Program-made: the position numbers and the translations under genes
Shown: positions 1 to 10,906 of the stretch, one piece after another
How the letters are laid out: the number at the start of each line of letters is the position of its first letter
Position numbering within the stretch: position 1 is the first letter of the stretch
The notes under the pieces: generated by a model
Database searches by the model: none
Told to the model about the DNA's origin: nothing
What the model saw: the letters and a program-made list of their open reading frames with translations, nothing else
From: Bostrychus sinensis
Taxonomy: Eukaryota; Chordata; Actinopteri; Gobiiformes; Eleotridae
Direction: 5' to 3'
Assembly: GCA_020698575.1 (NCBI GenBank)
Contig: CM036240.1
Coordinates: 29,084,711-29,148,710 of the forward strand
DNA length: 64,000 bases

Positions 1-1129
1 CATGTGATACAAAGTACATGAAAGCTAGGGCTTAAGTTTTGAATATGATGCCTATTTATTGATAAAAATCATTACAAAAGTAAATTAATAAATGATTTAA
101 AGTTTCCTATGCATTTTTTTTTTTTTTTGGTTTAAATGGGGACAACTGAGACAGTTGGTTGAAAACTGGGACACAGTGGGACATATAGATACAGTATGTG
201 TTGGGACATGGAACAAGGGGCCCGGTTAAATAGGGACATCTGGTCACCCTCGGTAATGGAACATGAAATGCTAATGCAAATAAATCCAAAATGATTTCAA
301 AAAGCTTGAAAAATAACACAATAGCTGTTATTTAAAAGTTGGTACAGTACAATTTTACAGGGCGCTTCACACCAAGTAACCTGCACAGCACCACTCCAAA
401 GGAGAAAAGGCTGCAGAAAGAAAACTCTCAAAATTCAACTTGTCCAGAGAAATGTCACTTCTGTTACTGTTACTTTAAAATTATAATCTTCTATAGTATT
501 TAGGTTCAGAGTGGTTTGGTGTTTCAGTGCAAGTTTCTTTTAGAGGTAACATCCAAAAACTTCATAAAACAATGTCAATAAAACACTGTAAAAATATAAG
601 GGGACAGATAGCAATGTGCAGAAACTGCACTGACTATTGTTTCCTAGAACATTCCTAACTGTACTGTACTTTTTTTACATTTAACAAGGATTTTCTTAAT
701 AGATCATACAGGCATCAGAAAGATGAAAAAGTAATTCAAGCTGAAATTGCAATAAGGTGAAGGCAGGGAATTTAAACCAGATCTGATTTTAACAATCTGT
801 GAAATTCCAGCTGAGGTGTAAAAGGAATTACCAAAGCTAACGTAATGAATAGAGCAGACCCACATGCCGGGTGTGCGGGGTTTGCCTTGAGCTAGCACAA
901 GGATGTTTGAAATATCATGGAGGAATGATGTAAAAAAGGGCATAAACCTACAGTCTTCAAGCTGGAAACCAACTGGGAGATACATAAAAAATTGAAGAGC
1001 CCTCAAAATCAAGTGCACCCCCAGCTGTCAGTCAATGTCACTCCAGTCCCGGGACATTGACATGGAGTGGAAGGAGGGGGATACGGGAGACTTTGTAGCC
1101 CCCTTTTTTTAGCCGCCTGAAGGCTAGTA
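1..1129. other. Intergenic, AT-rich, no gene seen
   Basis: No convincing coding region. A poly-T run lies at about 114-128. The segment at about 130-252 has repeated 'gggaca' words and ends in 'ggtcaccct', which resembles the end of a fish DNA-transposon remnant, but no second end was found. Confidence 0.4.
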
Positions 1130-1300
1130 GGAGCAGGAGATGAACGCAGCGGGCTTCACCCCTGGGTGTTTCGCTTCATCTGCACAACCATGAGGGATGT
1201 TTTGATTTCCATAGGCGCCAGAGCCGGAGAAGACGCCGCTTCCCCAGCATCAGAGGCCCGTTCCCGCTGTGAGCCGCTCTGCCGTGCCCCACTCCCGCCT
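1130..1300. promoter_or_regulatory. CpG-rich island-like patch
   Basis: A short GC-rich stretch with many CpG dinucleotides (gcgcc, gccgg, acgccgc, cccgc, gccgt) stands out from AT-rich surroundings. It could be a small CpG island or promoter, a remnant of a retrocopy, or an old CpG-rich repeat. Open frames cross it on both strands (plus 1166-1372, minus 1156-1500), but neither translation resembles a known protein. No TATA box or convincing splice signals were seen. Confidence 0.3.
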
Positions 1301-1765
1301 TCTCCTGTCACTTGTTTAATGCCGTTCAGTGTTGTTTCCTTTTTGTTATTACTATTCCAGCGCAGTCTGTAGCGGGGTGCACATATGAAAGTCAAGCTAA
1401 GTTTGGAAAAATAAAATGTAATGTAACAACATATACTGCGTAATGTCAGCAGAAGGTCATGGTAGACAATATCCGCTTTTCCTAAGAGAAAGCATATCAT
1501 GTATCATGTTTATGATATGATACATATTTGATTTGTGAAGTCTTGTTTGGTTTTGTATGCAGAGCCATTTTGTTTTTGTTAAATAGAACTAAGAATGCAT
1601 TTACATCAGCCAGTGTTATACAATTTGTAGTTGTATTATGGTGAATGGTATGCTTAATTGGTTTATATTCATTGAAAAATAACTGTCCTAATTGCTGAAA
1701 AGTCTTTGCTCTTTCAAAAAAAATTAACAATCAAAACTATATATAAATCCTAAAAGTAAAACATT

Positions 1766-1828
1766 CATTCATCTTCACTGGAGCCTATCCAGTAACTATG
1801 GGCTTTAGGTGGGGTACATCCTGGACAG
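1766..1828 (-). repeat. SINE-like repeat, 3' part (split by hAT insertion)
   Basis: Read on the minus strand this is the tail of a common teleost dispersed repeat: a 'gtccagg..gtacccc' word, then 'ggataggctccag', then a (TGAA)n tail. The repeat resumes at 4199. The 8 bases ctggacag at its edge (1821-1828) occur again at 4199-4206, so the 2370 bp in between are an insertion. Confidence 0.75.
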
Positions 1829-2282
1829 CAGGGGCGTAGCCAGGATTTTTTTACTGGGGGGGCCAGCCGGGTCCTGTCATTTTATTGTGGTGGCACATGG
1901 CAGATTATTATTATTATAGGACTAATACAAAAAATTTGAATTATCTTCTGTTCTGTTCTGAAACCAGTTATTTGGATGGTTTGAGGAAGTTAGGAGCAGA
2001 GCCATGATGTCTGCAGCTCACAGAAGAGCAAGTTGTGATTCACAGAGGTTAAGTATGTTACAAATTTACAGGGGGGTCTGGGGGTCCTCCCCCAGGGAAA
2101 AAAAATCAATATAACAGACAACATTTGCTGTATCCTGGTGCATTTTAAAGTGTTTTAGCTGACTATAGAGTGAGTAAAACAATTGCTTGATTTTGCATTA
2201 ATAGTTGTGATCACAACATCGCAAAATCCTGGAGGGACTGAACAATGCATGTAGTCTGTGTCTTGAAGCATGTTGTTGTTAA

Positions 2283-3409
2283 TAGGGATGGGAATTGATA
2301 AGATTTTATCAATGTTGATGCCAGTGTCGATTCTGCTTATCAATCCGATTCTTTATCGATTGTCTTATCGATTCCTGATATATCTGTGAATAAAAATGAA
2401 CTAGATCTGTGGCCATACAGTTTATTATGAAGCAGAAATAGGAGCTTATTTTCATTTTCATGTATATGAGCCTATTTTAAACTGGGCTCACTAAACAGAA
2501 GTAACATGTATTGAATGTACAGCTGTTAAATTACTGGAAATGTATGATTTTTAAATAAACAGGATTGTGGCTTAAATATTAATTTAGGAGCAGCGGCCCC
2601 AGACCTGTCTGTCTGAAAAAACGTTCATTAAACTCATTAAACTAAACAGTAGCTTGTGTTACTGTGACAGTGCAACGCAGGGAGGGGCCACATCAGAGTC
2701 AGACAGGTGAGGGTCAGACAGGTGAGGGTCAGACAGGTGAGGATCAGACAGGTGAGAGTCAGACAGGTGAGGGTCAGACAGGTGAGGGTCAGACAGGTGA
2801 GGGTCAGACAGGTGAGAGTCAGACAGGTGAGAGTCAGACAGGTGAGGGTCAGACAGGTGAGGGTCAGACAGATGAGAGTCAGACAGGTGAGAGTCAGACA
2901 GGTGGGACAGGATTCAACGTTTTCTATGGAGATTTCTCTTTTTCTATCGCTCGCTCCCTTCCATACTGTATTTCTTATGCAACGGAATGAGCTCCTGCTG
3001 TCACAGTGCGCGGACATTTAGCTCCTACCTCCGCGGCTCTGGCTTCACTCTGCTGTGTCCACGCTATGGGACGCAAGCGCGCCAGGCTCCGCGCGTCTCC
3101 ACCTACGCGCTGCCGTGTCCCGTGAGCGCATATTCATTAATTAGAGAGAGGAGAACGACATGCACTGCACGATGAGTGCCGCGCTTTGTAGGCTACTCAT
3201 CGAAGACGACTTTTGCAGCGAAGTTAAAGTAAAAAGGTTAGAAACGCTGCTCGGGAGCGGGCGGGTCTCGGAGCAAAACCTGCTCACACAAACGCAGCTG
3301 CCCAAAGCCGCATCGATAAGAGGGATCGTTAATGATTAAAACAATTCCGATGGATTGGAAAAATTAGAAATGGTTCTCAGCTAGAACCGGGTTTCGATGC
3401 CCATCCATA
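2283..3409. mobile_element. Second hAT-type element nested in the first
   Basis: The element is 1127 bp. It starts TAGGGATGGGAATTGA; the reverse complement of its right end reads TATGGATGGGCATCGA, so 13 of 16 terminal bases match. A perfect 8-bp direct repeat, gttgttaa, flanks it at 2275-2282 and 3410-3417. The subterminal regions are rich in 'atcgat'-like words, as in TAGGGNTGGG hAT families of fish. No transposase frame is present. The interior holds a 15-bp minisatellite and a CpG-rich stretch at about 3000-3300. Confidence 0.8.
2695..2905. repeat. 15-bp minisatellite, about 14 units
   Basis: Tandem units of the type gggtcagacaggtga, with g/a variants (gagtc, ggatc) and one agatga variant. 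Because the unit length is a multiple of three, the array is open in several frames on both strands and produces artificial repetitive peptides. It lies wholly inside the inner hAT element. Confidence 0.95.
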
Positions 3410-4198
3410 GTTGTTAATTAGTGTAATGTGTTCGATATTTTTGCTTTAACAAGTTGTTAGTAATAACTTACTAACAACTTTGTCTACATCAAAACTTTTC
3501 ATGACAGTCCAAGACTTTCACAGTCTGTACTATCAGCTCCTGTCAGTTCCTCGTGCAGCGCTAATGCCTTTCCTTTCAGGCTCTACCACAATAAAGTTGT
3601 TTCAGCTGATGGAAAAGGATGAAGTTTTATTTTGAAGGGTCACAAGAGGTGGTCGATTTCTCTTAACAAAAACTTTACAGTGCGTCCCCATCCAACTGTA
3701 GTTTCTCCTCTGCTCTTCTCCATCTCTCCTCTTACTTTTGATCAAAATTAACAACAAAGTTATTGGAAATAATTATCTCTTTTGTAATAGTTTTTGAATA
3801 AAAGAGACACTGGACCTAAAAAAAACAAAAACAAAAAAACACCGCGGCTGTTCGCAGATGGAGCGGTAATAAACCGCGTGTCTTTTAATGAAGCCTAAAT
3901 GCTTTTACAAACTTTAACGGTGCATATCTCTGTGATTCCTGAACCTATCAACGTGAAATAAAAACTGACACAAAGCTTGAGCTCTTATCTGTCAGGAGGA
4001 TTTAGCTGCAAGCCTCTGTGTCAAACCGTTTGTTTTACAACAGCTGCGTAAAGACGTAACGTCAATCAGTCACGCCAGCATCATTATGGACCTGCGTAGC
4101 CTGTTGTGCAGGACCTCTCAGGGGGGGCCGATGGGGTGGCCAAGGTCTGACCAACAGTGGCCGTGGCCACCCCAGGCCACCATGTGGCTACGCCTCTG

Positions 4199-4405
4199 CT
4201 GGACAGTGATCAGCTAGTTGCAGGGCTGACACAGAGACATAGACAGACAACCATTCACTCTTACATTCGTTCATATGGGGCAATTCAGAATCATGTATTC
4301 ACCTAACACATGCATGTCTTTGGATGGTGGGAGGAAACAAAAGAGTACCCAGAGAAATCCCACAGTGACACGGGGAGGACAAACAGACTCCACCCAGAGA
4401 GTTCA
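4199..4405 (-). repeat. SINE-like repeat, 5'/middle part
   Basis: Continuation of the repeat at 1766-1828 beyond the hAT insertion. Recognisable words are 'agggctgacacagagac', 'catgcatgtctttgg', 'gtgggaggaa', 'gacacgggga' and 'actccac'. These belong to the widespread teleost repeat whose complete copies have a tRNA-like head. Orientation is minus. Confidence 0.75.
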
Positions 4406-5717
4406 TATGTCAGCCAGCACTAACCTGCTCTGTCACTGTTCCCCCTGAAAAAAACAAAACAAAAAACAATTTCTTCCTTTTCCCGCATTGCTCTGTGGAG
4501 TAGCTTGAATATAGGGAAGTAACACAAATATGTAAAATGGTGAACAAATAGTTGAATATTTATTTTAACTTGAAAAATGTAGGTAAAAATGTAACATAAA
4601 TGTCCCAAATGTGGGTTGACCAACAACTGTCTGGTTAAAAATAAAAACAACAGTGTGCAATTTTGGGTCTAAACTAAAATGAATCAATGTAGTCACATCA
4701 AGAGTCTCAAATAACGAACAACAGGTCACTAAACACAACTTAACTAGTGACAGCGAGAGATGCAATGCATGCAGTGGCGAACTGTTCACCAAGAGTCGCG
4801 CTGGCTGGTTTATTGGGGAGCAGCCATGGCAGGTGGAGGCTCTGGATTGGTGGAGGGTTAGGGGGCTGGACCCATCATTTGAGCCACGAACAGGAGCCAA
4901 CCAGGACCAGGTAGAAAAGGGGCCACCAACCAGGGACAGGAACTCGAGCAGCATAATTTGGATATAAAATAAGACACACATTAACAGGACACACAGGGAG
5001 CATGAGTAGGCAGGCCCAGGCCAAACACCGTAACAGGAAAGTGACAGGAAAGAGTATAAGGCCTAACACATACATTGATGCACTCATGGTTGGTGAACTG
5101 AAGACCTATTGTGTGAATGAAGTGTGTCATGGGAAACTACGTGCACGCGTTGCCGCTAGTCGTTGGTTCTGCAGACGCCTGGTTCAAGGACAGACCAAAT
5201 GCAAAAAAGCACTATAAAAAGCCATCACATCGACATCACATCACATCATGTCTATCTCCTCTGAGCTTTGTGATCTTTGCTGCTCCTCCTTCAGCCTGCA
5301 GTATGAAAGTCACTGTGCAGTAAAGATTTGCAGCTATGGGATGAGAAGCTGAAGTTCACTGTATGATGTTTTTTTTACATAGATTCAGGGGAAAAAGGAC
5401 TTGATCAGTGCATGTTTATGTAGCCATGTCTTGTTAAATCTTGTATCTTTTCCATATATTTTCTGAGCCGAGTGAGCCTGCTGCTTTCACATCGGGTCAA
5501 CTCCCACGCACGCAGAAGCTTGGAAGGCTGAATAAAAGCAAGAGCCAGGCACTTAATTTCCACTCTTTTGGTACAGTAGGTGTATGTGTTTTTGTGTGGC
5601 GCACTCGGCTCAAGAGACGGGGCACAGAGAAGCAGAACGGCAAATTATGACAGTTCAGGGATGAGCCCTGAGCTGTCAGCAGAAATGGAAATAAAAAAGA
5701 GCTTTGAATGGCCCCAC
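4406..5717. other. Intergenic; TATA-like site but no gene recognised
   Basis: No recognisable protein. The stretch 4860-5340 is less AT-rich and has a TATAAAAA word at 5213-5220, preceded by a CpG-containing segment, an arrangement also seen in solo LTRs or simple promoters. No LTR boundaries with a matching target duplication could be defined. Confidence 0.3.
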
Positions 5718-5895
5718 AGCAAGTCAAAGTGACAGCCATGTAAATAATATTGGAGGAAGATACTGCAATTTAGGCATAATTTAGCCGTAACCCAGCTCAA
5801 CTCTGAGAGAATGAAGTTGGCAATTTCTCCTTTGAAGGTTAAAATGAGAAAATGGGGGGAGCAGCAGTTTGTATTCGCTACAGTCAGAGCAGAGA
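5718..5895. repeat. Duplicated non-coding block, copy 1
   Basis: Shares an ordered series of words with 6594-6788: 'gacagcc.tgtaaata', 'tgcaattta', 'gcataattt', 'ctc.gagaa', 'ctttgaaggtta', 'aatgag' and 'ggggggag', then 'gctacagt' and 'gagcagag'. The offset is about 866 bp. The copies are clearly diverged, so this is an old local duplication. Confidence 0.7.
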
Positions 5896-6060
5896 TGTAC
5901 TGAAATAAATGGATAATGAAGAGCTTTCTGGAAATTTAGTTGATTCCACCAGTGGACATTTGTGGTACTGCAGTTATAGCTATTTAGTGCTTATATTGAT
6001 TTTGGCAATAGAAGTTAAACAGGCTATTGTACATTTAAATGGATGTAAAGGGCATTATTA

Positions 6061-6073
6061 AAAAAAAAAAAAA
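6061..6073. repeat. Poly-A run with a short GT repeat after it
   Basis: An A run at 6061-6073 followed by 'gtgtgtgtgtg' near 6091. Confidence 0.8.
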
Positions 6074-6115
6074 TCATGAAATAAAAAAGTGTGTGTGTGT
6101 GCAGCAAGGATGTGA

Positions 6116-6300
6116 CAATTATAATGTATTGGATTTGTATGGTGCTTTTTTAGGCACATAAAGCACTTTTCATGAGACCAGTATTCTTTAACTCCACATC
6201 AGTAGTAAACTACCTCTGTAGCCACACCTGTCCTGGGGCCGACTGACAGAGATGTGGCAGCCATACCGCGCCAACGGCCTCCTCCAACCACCACAATACA
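6116..6300 (-). repeat. tRNA-type SINE, 3' half
   Basis: The reverse complement reads 'ggtggttggag', 'gccatc', 'agaatggcagcc'-like words and ends with 'gcaccatacaaatccaa'. It matches the order of the 3' half of the SINE at 57500-57720. The head is missing. Confidence 0.55.
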
Positions 6301-6303
6301 CCA

Positions 6304-6386
6304 ATCAATTCAGTTTTATTTATATAGCCCAATATCACAACAGCAGTCGCCTCCAGGGGCTTTACAAACAATAAGTGACATAATTA
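6304..6386 (+). repeat. Teleost 'TTTTATTTATATAG' retroelement tail
   Basis: Contains 'ttttatttatatagcccaat' followed by 'cacaacagcagtcgcct' and 'ggggctttac'. The same sequence, inverted, occurs at 15160-15230. It is a common fish dispersed sequence that usually forms the 3' end of a retroelement; the clade is not determined. Confidence 0.55.
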
Positions 6387-6593
6387 AATGCATAAAAAAG
6401 TCAAAAGACACTCCTGGTCAATAACTTATAAAGTATATAAAGTACACTTTCTTCTGTGGACAACCTATATTACGTCAAACACTCTATGGAACATGACCGA
6501 GCACAAACAACTGTTTTTGGTGAATTAAAATCATGCCTAAACTTGGCTTCAACCAGAGTCAAGGGGCCTTCAGAGAAATGACCTCATACTCAC

Positions 6594-6788
6594 CGTGACA
6601 GCCGTGTAAATAGCCCTTTTGCGGAATATGCTGCAATTTAGCATAATTTCCCCCAAATTTCCCCCAACTCCGAGAAAAAGAACTTGACAATTTGTCCTTT
6701 GAAGGTTAGAATGAGGATTTGGGGGGAGGACAGAGTGGTGTGTGTATGTGTGTGCTGGCTACAGTAGAATGCACTGCGAGCAGAGCCT
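6594..6788. repeat. Duplicated non-coding block, copy 2
   Basis: Second copy of the block at 5718-5895. It has extra cytosine-rich sequence (two 'ttccccc' words) and a GT-rich insertion near 6735 relative to copy 1. Confidence 0.7.
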
Positions 6789-8836
6789 AAGCAGAACCGT
6801 GAAGCACTTCCTGTGCTGCATTTGGCCCGAGCTCTGAAAATCATTACGCCACCATCTGCCTGTCATGACCTTGGCATATATACACTTCAAATTTATGACG
6901 CCTAAACGGAAAACACATGCAAAAGAGCCTTTAAAGAGAGAATTCTGATCCGCCACTCCAGGCTAATGGCCCCTGAAGTGTGAACGCTGCCTTTGAGGGG
7001 GCCCGAAAGACGTCTGCTGGTGTATTAAGACCACTGCCTTCAAATGAAAATAACACACAGTCGGCAGCATGTCCTCATTACGGCAAAAGTCAATACTGTA
7101 AAGTTTAACAGCATCAAAATAGCCACGCCAAAGTGTTGTTGACCGAACCAGAAAAGTCTAATTACCTCACACGGCACAGAGTTTAGCCTGTCTGTCTGTC
7201 TGTCTGGAGTCATTAATAGTGTGAACCTGACCCGCTAGTGTTGCTAACGTCATTGCTGTAAAATGTCTGAGAGACGGACTGTTCTCTGTATCAGAAACAG
7301 AAGTTGTACTGTCAACCTCTTTATGGGATTCTAACTTTATAAAGTGTGCTTATTGCTTTATCATATGTTGGGGCCAGTTTAGGAATGTAAGCTACCACAA
7401 ATGGGGGCCAGAAAATTTCAGCTCAATAGTCCTGGGATGTCTTTTCCCCCACAGAGCAAAAATGCAAACATTTCATGTTTGGGGGGAAATGATATGAAAG
7501 TACTGTACTTCACACTCCATAGAGTAGAAGAGTGGCAATACTGTTGATTTATATTTGGAACACAGGTAAGCTTTTCTATTGTGGGTGACCAAAAATAATG
7601 TAGAAGACTGTGTAATAATGTATTGGTGCTTCTGGGAACGCTGTATTGATGAAATTGATTAGAAAATACCAAGCTTTCTTAGTTAAAGCTTTATACAGAA
7701 GTCACGCTGCACAACAAGGAATGTGTAAAATTGTAAACTACTGCTTGTTCACACTGTACGAAGATAAACATGCTGAATCGTGGCTATGACCGAAGTCAGC
7801 CAGAGCAAATATCAGACTCTGGATGCAGTGCATTTACGTCAGCATAATGCCATGAGAGTTGGAAACTAGCGCCGCTTGGTAGAGTGGTGTTTATGTGTGT
7901 GGAAAAGAGAATCAATTAATAGAAATGCACTCACATTCGTGGCTGGGCGCTGTTGCAAGAGGATGCTGCTGATGCTTTGCAGTGAGCAGCAGACACACTC
8001 TACAACGAATCTTCCAAAATTATCTGACACTGCCTAATTTGCAGTCGCAGCCCGTCTTTGATCGTAAGATGGCTCTATCTGTGATCGATGTCCCTGTCTC
8101 ACAATAAGATGTACGACCACTGCTTTTCCCACAATTAGAAACCTTCCTCTAAAGACAGCTGAAATTGTGCAGTGTACACCCGGCTTAAGGCATGACACAA
8201 CGTCAAGCTGCTAAACCTCGAAAGGCTTAGCAATAGCGTTGTACAAGAGTGCAATATATTAATGGATCAATCAGTGGGTTAAATGGGTAAGATTGACATT
8301 ACTAATGCAGCTGTTATTGACACCTACAGGTTGTCTACAGATTAAAATGACTTTCAATCACATTACAACTAGGACTAGACGAGACAATCCCCATCAAATA
8401 AGGTATTCAACATTTAGACACTATTTTAGCTTCTGCAGTTGGTAAATGATTTGCCATTGGCACTAAATTAGTATTTACACTTTTTTTCATTCTGTGCATT
8501 TCTGTACCTGCTTACAGCTTTGCATATTATTTACCATAAGTTTGCATGTTTTCTGATTTGCACAAATATAAATCAGGGCCCTACATATTTGTTTCTGTGT
8601 TTCACAATGTAACAGCAATAACCTCTCTCTATAATAATAAGTACTATACAAAAAGAGTTTTTGCACCATATGAACCAATTTCCCATTTCCCAGGCTTGTT
8701 ATACAGTAAGTGCTTAAAATTTAGTACTCACCAGTGCAGAGTACACATCTGAATACCAATATTTTCATCAACCATAAACCCAATCCCTTGTTGATTTTTC
8801 ATGTGTTTTATCTCTGCTTTGTTTTTCTGTAGGTGG
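6789..8836. other. Intergenic; mixed unique sequence
   Basis: No gene seen. A (TGTC)n run is at 7188-7205. The segment 7730-8190 has words such as 'gttcacactgtacga' near one end and 'gcagtgtacacccggc' near the other, suggestive of an old DNA-transposon remnant, but termini and target duplication could not be matched. The parts at 6840-7300 and 7860-8160 are of mixed composition and not obviously repetitive. Confidence 0.35.
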
Positions 8837-9126
8837 GTGTAGGTTGGCAGTGTGGTTGGCTCTCCTGCCTCTCAGCGAGATGATTGTTCCCAGGCAGACC
8901 TCCTCGAAATATCTCTGAGTGGAGTCTGCACGTCTCACTGTGTTACTCCGGCTTCCGGCCTCCACCATCCAAAGACGTGCATGTATGAGCATAATCAGTG
9001 ACTTTGAAAGTCCCATAGTGAATGAATGTCCAGGGTGTACCTCGTCTAAGGTCCATGGTTGTTGAGATAGGCTCCAGTCGCAGTATGTGATCCACAACAG
9101 GAATAAGCAGTAAAAGATGAACAAAT
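8837..9126 (+). repeat. tRNA-headed SINE-like repeat
   Basis: The head region has decayed 'ggcagtgtggttggctctcctgcctc' type words (box-A side), then 'tggagtctgcacgt', 'atccaaagacgtgcatg', 'gaatgtccagggtgtacc', 'gagataggctccag' and a 'gataagcagtaaaagatga'-like tail. The order matches the repeat split at 1766/4199, but in plus orientation. Confidence 0.65.
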
Positions 9127-9392
9127 AGGGTTTATTGTCCCCGTATGGAAATTTGTTCTCTGCATTTGACCCATCATTTAATGCTGCTGGGGGAACCTGT
9201 CAACAGTGCAGGTCAGGATTAGCCTATTGTGCATGTTTTGAGGTTGACGGGGGGAACCGGAGGAAACCCACCCAGACACGGAGAGAACGTGCAAACTCCA
9301 CACAGAGAGGCTCCATGTGGTCCTGGAATCGAACCTGGGACCTTCTTGCTGTGAGAGTGCTAACCACTAAGCCACCACCTAATAGTATAGAT
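9127..9392 (-). repeat. tRNA-headed SINE, inverted next to the previous one
   Basis: On the minus strand the head reads 'gtggcttagtggttagcac' (box A-like), then 'gcaagaaggtcccaggttcga' with box B 'ggttcgattcc', then 'ggaggctctct'-like and 'gtttcctccgg' words. It ends in 'ggggacaataaac'. The tail type is shared with 30080-30115. It abuts the plus-strand SINE tail to tail. Confidence 0.65.
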
Positions 9393-10906
9393 ATTGTGAC
9401 AACCCAACATTTTATTTAAACTGGTGACTGTCCAATTAGAATAAAAGTATCACCAAAAGTAATATTTATACGTCTGTTCACTAAGCTTATAGAACACTAC
9501 ATACTGAACCTATTATACACGCAGACTTCTATGTTCCATACTTCCATTGTTTGTTTTGCCCTCCTTAAAATTATCTCCTATGACAACTTAATGAATGTCA
9601 GGAGACTTCAAACTGTGGCATGCCTTCCTTTATCAGCATTGTTCCTTGATCCATACCACGTGTAGCTTTCAGTCAGCGCTAACAACGCCGCCGTTTTCCC
9701 TGTCGCAGTGGAAAAGGCCCAGGTGTAAATAATCATATGAATCTTGGCCGATGTCCGCTGGGGCTGCTCTGGATTTGGCGAGCTGCCGTCGAAACGCTGA
9801 GTAAAATGAATAGGACAGAGTCATCATTAAAGTCAAGCTGTCTGGATGAGAAAGGGTCTATGGTTACATGAGCAATCAGGAATTTGTTTAAGGCTATTTA
9901 CTATGTCCACAAACAAATGAGGCTTTTGCACAGGGGGTGTAGCAGGTGTCAGAGTGGATAAGTACCATAAGTATACAAGAGCTGAGCTGATCCATGTTAC
10001 TTCAACTTCTGTAACTAATTCGAGCTGTTTTTGACCACGGAATTAATGCAACTAATGTGGTACAGGACGACATGGAAAATGGCTTGTATTCCAAAACTAA
10101 ACAGTATTTCTAGCTAGAGATTAATATCTAAAGTGACTGGTTTCATAAAAAAAACTGGTTCCAGAAAGCATAATATTTTCACTTAAGTAGTTAACATTAT
10201 GCACTCTGTATTAATAAATGCATTACAAAAGCCAAATAAAACTTACAAGAGCCATAAACCTTGATGTGGTCCTTTTAAATGCTCCTTTTTTGCCCTTAGG
10301 CATGAATAGGCAATGGCTGATGGGAATTTTATTTTAATAATTTGTTATTTTACTCAAAATTTTGCAATATGCCATGATGGGAAAGGTCAAAGTCTGCTTT
10401 TCCATTGTGTGTTTTAGTGTTGTATTGTGTTAGCTAGATAACTTAAATACTTAAGGTTGGATTTTGATTCATTTTACAGGAATGGCCACTAATGAGAGAA
10501 GAGATTATTTGTCTTTGGTTTGGATCAAGAACACCATCAAGACACAGGAATGTTTGACATAATTTAGTAGAACTGCAAGATCGGGTCAAAGAGTAAAGGA
10601 ACAAAATACTATTGATGGATTCTTTACTATTGTGAAACATAAAGGCTGTCAGGCTCAGTGTTTACCATTGAGAGTCAATGCCCAGGCTCTAGTTTTTTTG
10701 TTTGTTTGTTTGTTTTTTACTTTTACTGCAACTTTGAGATTTGTGAGGATGATTTATCCAAACAGTATCAAAGTTGGCCAGTGTTACAGCGTACCTCCAA
10801 CTACAGCCACCAACCAGCTGTGTCTTCAGCCATAGACACAGATTTTTAAACTTGATAAACAAGTAAACACAGGCCAAAATTAGAACAAACAATTTTATTA
10901 TTTTCA
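9393..10906. other. Intergenic, no gene seen
   Basis: Mostly AT-rich sequence. 9640-9860 is more mixed, with several CpGs, and looks unique. No coding signal was recognised. Confidence 0.35.

Larger units (their letters stand above)
1829..4198. mobile_element. Non-autonomous hAT-type DNA transposon (outer element)
   Basis: The element is 2370 bp. The left end reads CAGGGGCGTAGCCA and the reverse complement of the right end reads CAGAGGCGTAGCCA, a 14-bp terminal inverted repeat with one mismatch. It is flanked by a perfect 8-bp direct repeat, ctggacag, at 1821-1828 and 4199-4206. An 8-bp duplication and a CAGNGG terminus are typical of hAT elements. There is no transposase-length ORF, so it is non-autonomous or decayed. 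Removing it rejoins a SINE-like repeat at the duplicated site. It contains a second, complete insertion at 2283-3409, so its length before that event was about 1235 bp. Confidence 0.85.

Noticed and set aside
2637..3021. Long frames on both strands with peptide repeats (TGEGQ, VRVRQ, CLTLT types)
   Set aside because: They are translations of the 15-bp minisatellite inside a hAT element, not a protein gene.
4783..5104. Possible hAT element starting 'cagtggcgaactg'
   Set aside because: No inverted right end or 8-bp duplication could be located.
7733..8187. Possible Harbinger-type MITE from 'gttcacactgtacga' and 'gcagtgtacacccggc'
   Set aside because: The two ends do not align as inverted repeats over enough bases and no 3-bp duplication was found.
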